Origin: Streptomyces sp. NP-1717
GTDB taxonomy: Bacteria; Actinomycetota; Actinomycetes; Streptomycetales; Streptomycetaceae
Assembly: GCF_022695985.1 (NCBI RefSeq)
Contig: NZ_JAAPBF010000053.1
Span: 1-36,808, forward strand
Length of the DNA: 36,808 nucleotides
Reading direction: 5' to 3'
The translations under genes were made by a program, and so were the position numbers. Each line of letters opens with the position of its first letter. Positions within the stretch are counted from its first letter, which is position 1. Below the pieces are notes generated by a model. It had not been told where the DNA came from. It searched no databases and saw only the letters and a program-made list of their open reading frames with translations. Positions 33,358 through 36,808 of the stretch are shown piece by piece.

Positions 33358-34629
33358 GTGAACGACGGTACGAAGAACGGTCCGGGCCCACCGGACGGCC
33401 CCGCCACGACCGAGGACCTGCTGCGCCTCCACGCGCCGCAGGTCCTCGGCGCGCTCGTCCGCCGCTACGGCCACTTCGACCTCGCCGACGACGCCGTACA
33501 GGAAGCCTTCATCGCCGCCGCCCGGCAGTGGCCGGCCTCCGGGCCGCCCGACAACCCCCGCGGCTGGCTGATCAAGACCGCCTCCCGCCGGCTCGTGGAC
33601 CAGCTCCGCAGCGAGGAGGCGCGGCGCAGACGCGAGGAGAGCGCCGCCGCGCTGACCCCCAGGGACGCCTTCACCGCGCCGCCGCCCGGCGAGAGCCGCG
33701 CCCCCTCCGAGGACGACACCCTCACCCTCCTCTTCCTCTGCTGCCATCCCGAACTGCCCGCCGCCGGCCGTACCGCGCTCACCCTGCGCGCCGTCGGAGG
33801 ACTGACCACCGCCGAGATCGCCCGCGCGCACCTGATGCCCGAGGCGACGATGGCGCAGCGCATCAGCAGGGCGAAGCAGAAGATCAAGGGTGTGCCCTTC
33901 CGGCAGCCGGGTCCGGAGGACCGCGACCGCCGGCTCGCCACCGTGCTCCAGGTGCTCTATCTGATCTTCAACGAGGGCCATACGGCGACCTCCGGCAGCC
34001 AGTTGCACCGCGCCGACCTCGCGCAGGAGGCGATCCGGCTGACCCGGGCGGTACGGCGGCTGCTGCCTGCGGAGGGCGCGGTGACCGGCCTGCTCGCGCT
34101 GATGCTGCTCACGGAGGCGCGGAGCGCGGCGCGTACGGGACCGCACGGCGAACTCGTTCCGCTGGACGAACAGGACCGCACCCGCTGGGACCGCGCCGCG
34201 ATCGCCGAAGGCACGGCGCTGGTCGAGGAGTCGCTGTCCCAAGGACCGGCCGGTCCCTACCAGTTGCAGGCGGCGATCGCCGCGCTGCACGACGAGGCGG
34301 CGAGCGCCGAGGAGACCGACTGGCTCCAGATCGTGGCGCTGTACGACGAGTTGGTACGCCGCGCCCCCGGGCCCGAGCCGATGGCCGAGCTGAGCAGGGC
34401 GGTGGCCGTCGCGATGGCGCACGGTCCGGAGGCCGGGCTGGCGGAACTCAAGGGTCTTGAGAAGGAGCTGTCGGGAAACCACCGGCTCGACGCGGTGCGG
34501 GCGCATCTGCTGGAGAAGGCGGGCGACAAGGAAGGGGCGCTGGCCGCCTACCGGTCGGCGGCCGACCGCACCCTCAGCGTGCCCGAGAGCCGCTATCTGA
34601 TGATGCGGGCGGCCCGCCTGCGCGGCTGA
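33358..34629 (+). CDS. ECF42-type RNA polymerase sigma factor with C-terminal TPR extension
   Basis: The product is 423 residues, about twice the length of a simple ECF sigma factor. Sigma-2 covers about 18-90 (RRYGHFDLADDAVQEAFIAAARQW...NPRGWLIKTASRRLVDQLR). Sigma-4 covers about 122-178 (RTALTLRAVGGLTTAEIARAHLMPEATMAQRISRAKQKIK). The rest, beginning LQVLYLIFNEGHTAT, is the helical DUF6596/TPR extension that defines ECF42 and is thought to replace an anti-sigma factor in control. No anti-sigma gene is nearby. It follows the DGPF protein by 42 bp, the typical pair. GTG 33358 is the likely start; the frame is open to 33322. Confidence 0.93.
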   Translation: MNDGTKNGPGPPDGPATTEDLLRLHAPQVLGALVRRYGHFDLADDAVQEAFIAAARQWPASGPPDNPRGWLIKTASRRLVDQLRSEEARRRREESAAALTPRDAFTAPPPGESRAPSEDDTLTLLFLCCHPELPAAGRTALTLRAVGGLTTAEIARAHLMPEATMAQRISRAKQKIKGVPFRQPGPEDRDRRLATVLQVLYLIFNEGHTATSGSQLHRADLAQEAIRLTRAVRRLLPAEGAVTGLLALMLLTEARSAARTGPHGELVPLDEQDRTRWDRAAIAEGTALVEESLSQGPAGPYQLQAAIAALHDEAASAEETDWLQIVALYDELVRRAPGPEPMAELSRAVAVAMAHGPEAGLAELKGLEKELSGNHRLDAVRAHLLEKAGDKEGALAAYRSAADRTLSVPESRYLMMRAARLRG

Positions 34630-34663
34630 CCCGCGGGTGTCGGTGAATCAGCGACCCAGCCGG

Positions 34664-36808
34664 TCAGCCGGTCAGGCTGCCGACCGTCCCCAGCTGCTTC
34701 CACTCGCCCTTCTCACGGACGTCGATCCACACCGGCCGGCTCACCGCTTGGTGGTCCTTGAAGCGGTACCGGCCCAGCAGCCCCTCGACGTCGACGCCGC
34801 CCACGGCCTCCCGGAGCGAGGCCCGCGCCACCGCTGGATCGGTGTCCGTCGTCCCGTCCGGTTCCGGCAGGGCCCCGTCGTCCATCACCTTCCCGATCCC
34901 GGCGGCGAGCACGAGCGCGCCGTCGTACAGCTCGACCCCACCGCGCGCCGCGAACATCTTCCGCAGCGGGGCCGGACTCGCGCAGACCTTCGGGAACAGC
35001 TCGCAGTCGGCCTTCGGCTGCCGCTCGTCGTGGAAGGACCGGAAGCGCAGCGTGCCGTCCGGCACCAACTCGTCCTCCTTGTCGGTGTATTCGTGATCCT
35101 CCACGGTGTCGCAGGACGCCTCGTAGTCCTCCTGCACGACCATCAACTGCCCGGACTTCTCCAGGGCGTCGACCCAGCCCTCGCGTTGCCGGGCGTTGGG
35201 CAGGGTGACGGTGTCCGGCCGCTGCTCGCCGACATCCCGGGCGACGTCCTCCTCGTCCATCTCCTCGGGGTAGCCCACGGACTCGACCGCGTCGATTCCC
35301 GCCTCGCGCAGCCCGTGCCCGAGCGTGCGGCGGTGCGGATCGTCCTCCGCGATGATGTCGTCGTCCCAGTTGAAGTCGGAGCCGACGATCACCTTCTTCA
35401 CGCCGTACGCGCCCGTCAGATAGCGCCCTTCCTGCCTGCCCATGTCGAACTTCGACGGCATCGTGCCGAAGGCGAAGTCCGGGCCCGAGCTTCCGTTGCA
35501 GGTGTCGACGGCGGCCATGTCCCGGTCGAACTCCGTCTCGACGCCGTCGACGCTGTTGACATCACCGACCAGCGCGATCATCCCCGGATACTTCTTCAGC
35601 ATCTCGGTCGCCGGGGTCTCCCGGTCGTCCTTGACCGGGACGACGCGCACCGGCAGCTTCTCGCCCGACGCGCGCGCGGCGTCCTTGAACGCGGCCTCGA
35701 CGATCGCCGCGCGCTCCTCGCCGTGCCGCTCGTCGACGGACCAGTCGTACGGGACGCCGACGACGTACTGGTCCGCCACCGCCGCACTGGGCCCGTCGGC
35801 CGGCGCGGACCCGCCGGACGAGGACGAGGACGAGGACGAGGAGATCGCGAACCCGGTCGGTATCCCGAGCACGACGAGCGCCACGGCGGCCCCGACGAGG
35901 GCGTTGCGCGGACGGCGCCGTACGGGTCCCGGAGACGGCGGAGGGGTGGAGACCTTCGCGACGACGCGCGGACGAGGGGCGGGAGCGGGGGTGATCCGGG
36001 CGGGCACCGGCGGTCGTGCGTCCTCGGGCTCCGGCGCGCCCGTCACCCCGGCCTCGGCCCCCGCCACCGCCTTCTCCGCCTCGGCCTTCGGCTCATCGCC
36101 GGGCACGTCCCCCGCCGATTCCACGAGCGACGAGCGCACCAACTCCATCGCCTTGCGCGCCGCTCGCGCGTCCGACGGCCGGTCGTCCGGGTCCTTGGCC
36201 ATCAGCGAGAGGATCAACCGGTCCATTTCGGGCCCGAGTTCGGCCCGCGCGCGACTCGGCCGCAGCGGCTCGTCGTTCAGGTGGTTGTACATGATCCCGG
36301 CGGCGTGACCGACGAACGGCGGTCGCCCGACGAGGAGTTCGTACAGGACGCACCCCAGCGCGTAGAGGTCCGTGCGCCCGTCGCCGTTCCGCTGCTGAAA
36401 GCGCTCGGGCGCCATGTACAGCACGCTGCCGAACGGCGCCTGCCCGGTCTGGGTGAGCTGCGGATCGCCGGACCGGGCCTCGGTGTACTTGGCGATGCCG
36501 AAGTCCACTACCTTGGCGACGCCCTCGCCGGTGACCATGATGTTGGCCGGCTTGATGTCGCGGTGCACGATGCCCGCCGCGTGCGCGACCTCCAGCCCCC
36601 GGCACACGTCGATGCTCCAGCCGAGCGCGTCCGCGACGGTCGCGCGCCCGCTCCCGGCGAGGACGTCGTGCAGCGTACGGCCGTCCACCAGCGCCATCAC
36701 CAGGTACGGGCTGTCGCCGTCCGTACCGTGATCGTGTACGGCGACGATGTGCGGGCTGTCCAGTGAGGCCACGGCCCGCGCCTCCCGCCGGAACCGCGCC
36801 AGCTGCTC
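34664..36808 (-). CDS. Receptor-like Ser/Thr protein kinase with periplasmic-binding-protein-like sensor, 5' end cut
   Basis: About 714 residues are visible; the start and the ATP-binding N-lobe lie beyond the right edge. The kinase core has IVHRDIKPANI (catalytic loop), VVDFGIAK (DFG) and YMAPERF (APE). A Pro/Ala-rich juxtamembrane linker, one membrane helix (ALVGAAVALVVLGIPTGFAI) and a run of nine Ser residues lead to an extracellular domain of about 390 residues that looks like a type I periplasmic binding protein of the branched-chain amino acid kind (VVGVPYDW, ALVGDVNS, VELYDGALVLAAGIGKV), with four cysteines in its second half. It probably senses a small extracellular ligand and phosphorylates cytoplasmic proteins, without PASTA repeats. 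It converges with the sigma-factor gene. Confidence 0.93.
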   Translation of the reverse strand, partial: EQLARFRREARAVASLDSPHIVAVHDHGTDGDSPYLVMALVDGRTLHDVLAGSGRATVADALGWSIDVCRGLEVAHAAGIVHRDIKPANIMVTGEGVAKVVDFGIAKYTEARSGDPQLTQTGQAPFGSVLYMAPERFQQRNGDGRTDLYALGCVLYELLVGRPPFVGHAAGIMYNHLNDEPLRPSRARAELGPEMDRLILSLMAKDPDDRPSDARAARKAMELVRSSLVESAGDVPGDEPKAEAEKAVAGAEAGVTGAPEPEDARPPVPARITPAPAPRPRVVAKVSTPPPSPGPVRRRPRNALVGAAVALVVLGIPTGFAISSSSSSSSSGGSAPADGPSAAVADQYVVGVPYDWSVDERHGEERAAIVEAAFKDAARASGEKLPVRVVPVKDDRETPATEMLKKYPGMIALVGDVNSVDGVETEFDRDMAAVDTCNGSSGPDFAFGTMPSKFDMGRQEGRYLTGAYGVKKVIVGSDFNWDDDIIAEDDPHRRTLGHGLREAGIDAVESVGYPEEMDEEDVARDVGEQRPDTVTLPNARQREGWVDALEKSGQLMVVQEDYEASCDTVEDHEYTDKEDELVPDGTLRFRSFHDERQPKADCELFPKVCASPAPLRKMFAARGGVELYDGALVLAAGIGKVMDDGALPEPDGTTDTDPAVARASLREAVGGVDVEGLLGRYRFKDHQAVSRPVWIDVREKGEWKQLGTVGSLTG

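Noticed and set aside
35796..35845. Ser-codon run in the kinase linker as a possible slippage switch
   Set aside because: The run mixes TCC and TCG codons and lies in a flexible extracellular linker; nothing suggests regulation.

Overview
The window is a high-GC (roughly 70% or more), densely packed piece of an actinomycete chromosome, almost certainly Streptomyces. The left edge has the Streptomyces-type arrangement dnaX, small SRP RNA, tRNA-Ser(GGA). Many genes start with GTG, several are joined by 4-nt ATGA/GTGA overlaps, and the accessory families (AfsR/SARP regulator, ECF42 sigma factor beside a DGPF/YCII protein, CGA-synthase-related protein, phosphorothioate-type HNH endonuclease) are typical of that genus. 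No complete mobile element, CRISPR array or integrase was found.

Layout. 1-1610: 3'-truncated dnaX (-), SRP RNA (-), tRNA-Ser (+) and a strong hairpin. 1611-2109: no convincing gene. 2110-5279 (+): three palindromic 15-bp-period repeats in front of a DUF234-type ATPase, then an atypical type I signal peptidase and a sulfur-binding-domain HNH endonuclease, a small stress/defence-flavoured cluster. 5311-8386: CatR/Fur-type repressor diverging from catalase-peroxidase katG. 8433-13133: imine-reductase-like oxidoreductase diverging from a large SARP/NB-ARC/TPR regulator that is translationally coupled to an Imm1-like protein; the divergent promoter carries five tandem 11-bp repeats that look like a SARP operator. 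13182-15193 (-): two-component pair. 15422-18524: methyltransferase, alpha/beta hydrolase, CGA-synthase-related protein. 18542-20773: an epoxide-hydrolase-fold protein that lacks two catalytic residues, diverging from a WYL regulator across a perfect inverted repeat. 20848-23113: LysR regulator followed by NAD-dependent formate dehydrogenase, with an OxyR-like site between them. 23159-30113: an acidic protein of unknown function (+), then a minus-strand run: three tightly overlapping unknown genes (two of them full-length paralogues with a TOPRIM-like core), an asparagine-synthetase-like ligase with no N-terminal cysteine, and a cytoplasmic leucine-rich-repeat protein. 30197-34629: cupin-like protein, TetR regulator, remnant of a short-chain dehydrogenase, intact short-chain dehydrogenase, DGPF/YCII protein and its ECF42 sigma factor. 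34664-36808: receptor-like Ser/Thr kinase with a periplasmic-binding-protein-like sensor, cut by the right edge.

The most unusual material is the paralogous TOPRIM-like operon (27539-30113), the 11-bp repeat array (9407-9461), the GATAGTATC array (2110-2148) and enzymes whose key residues are replaced (signal peptidase Lys to Arg, epoxide hydrolase Asp to Gly and His to Asn, asparagine synthetase without Cys2). All functions are read from sequence alone; no database search was run.
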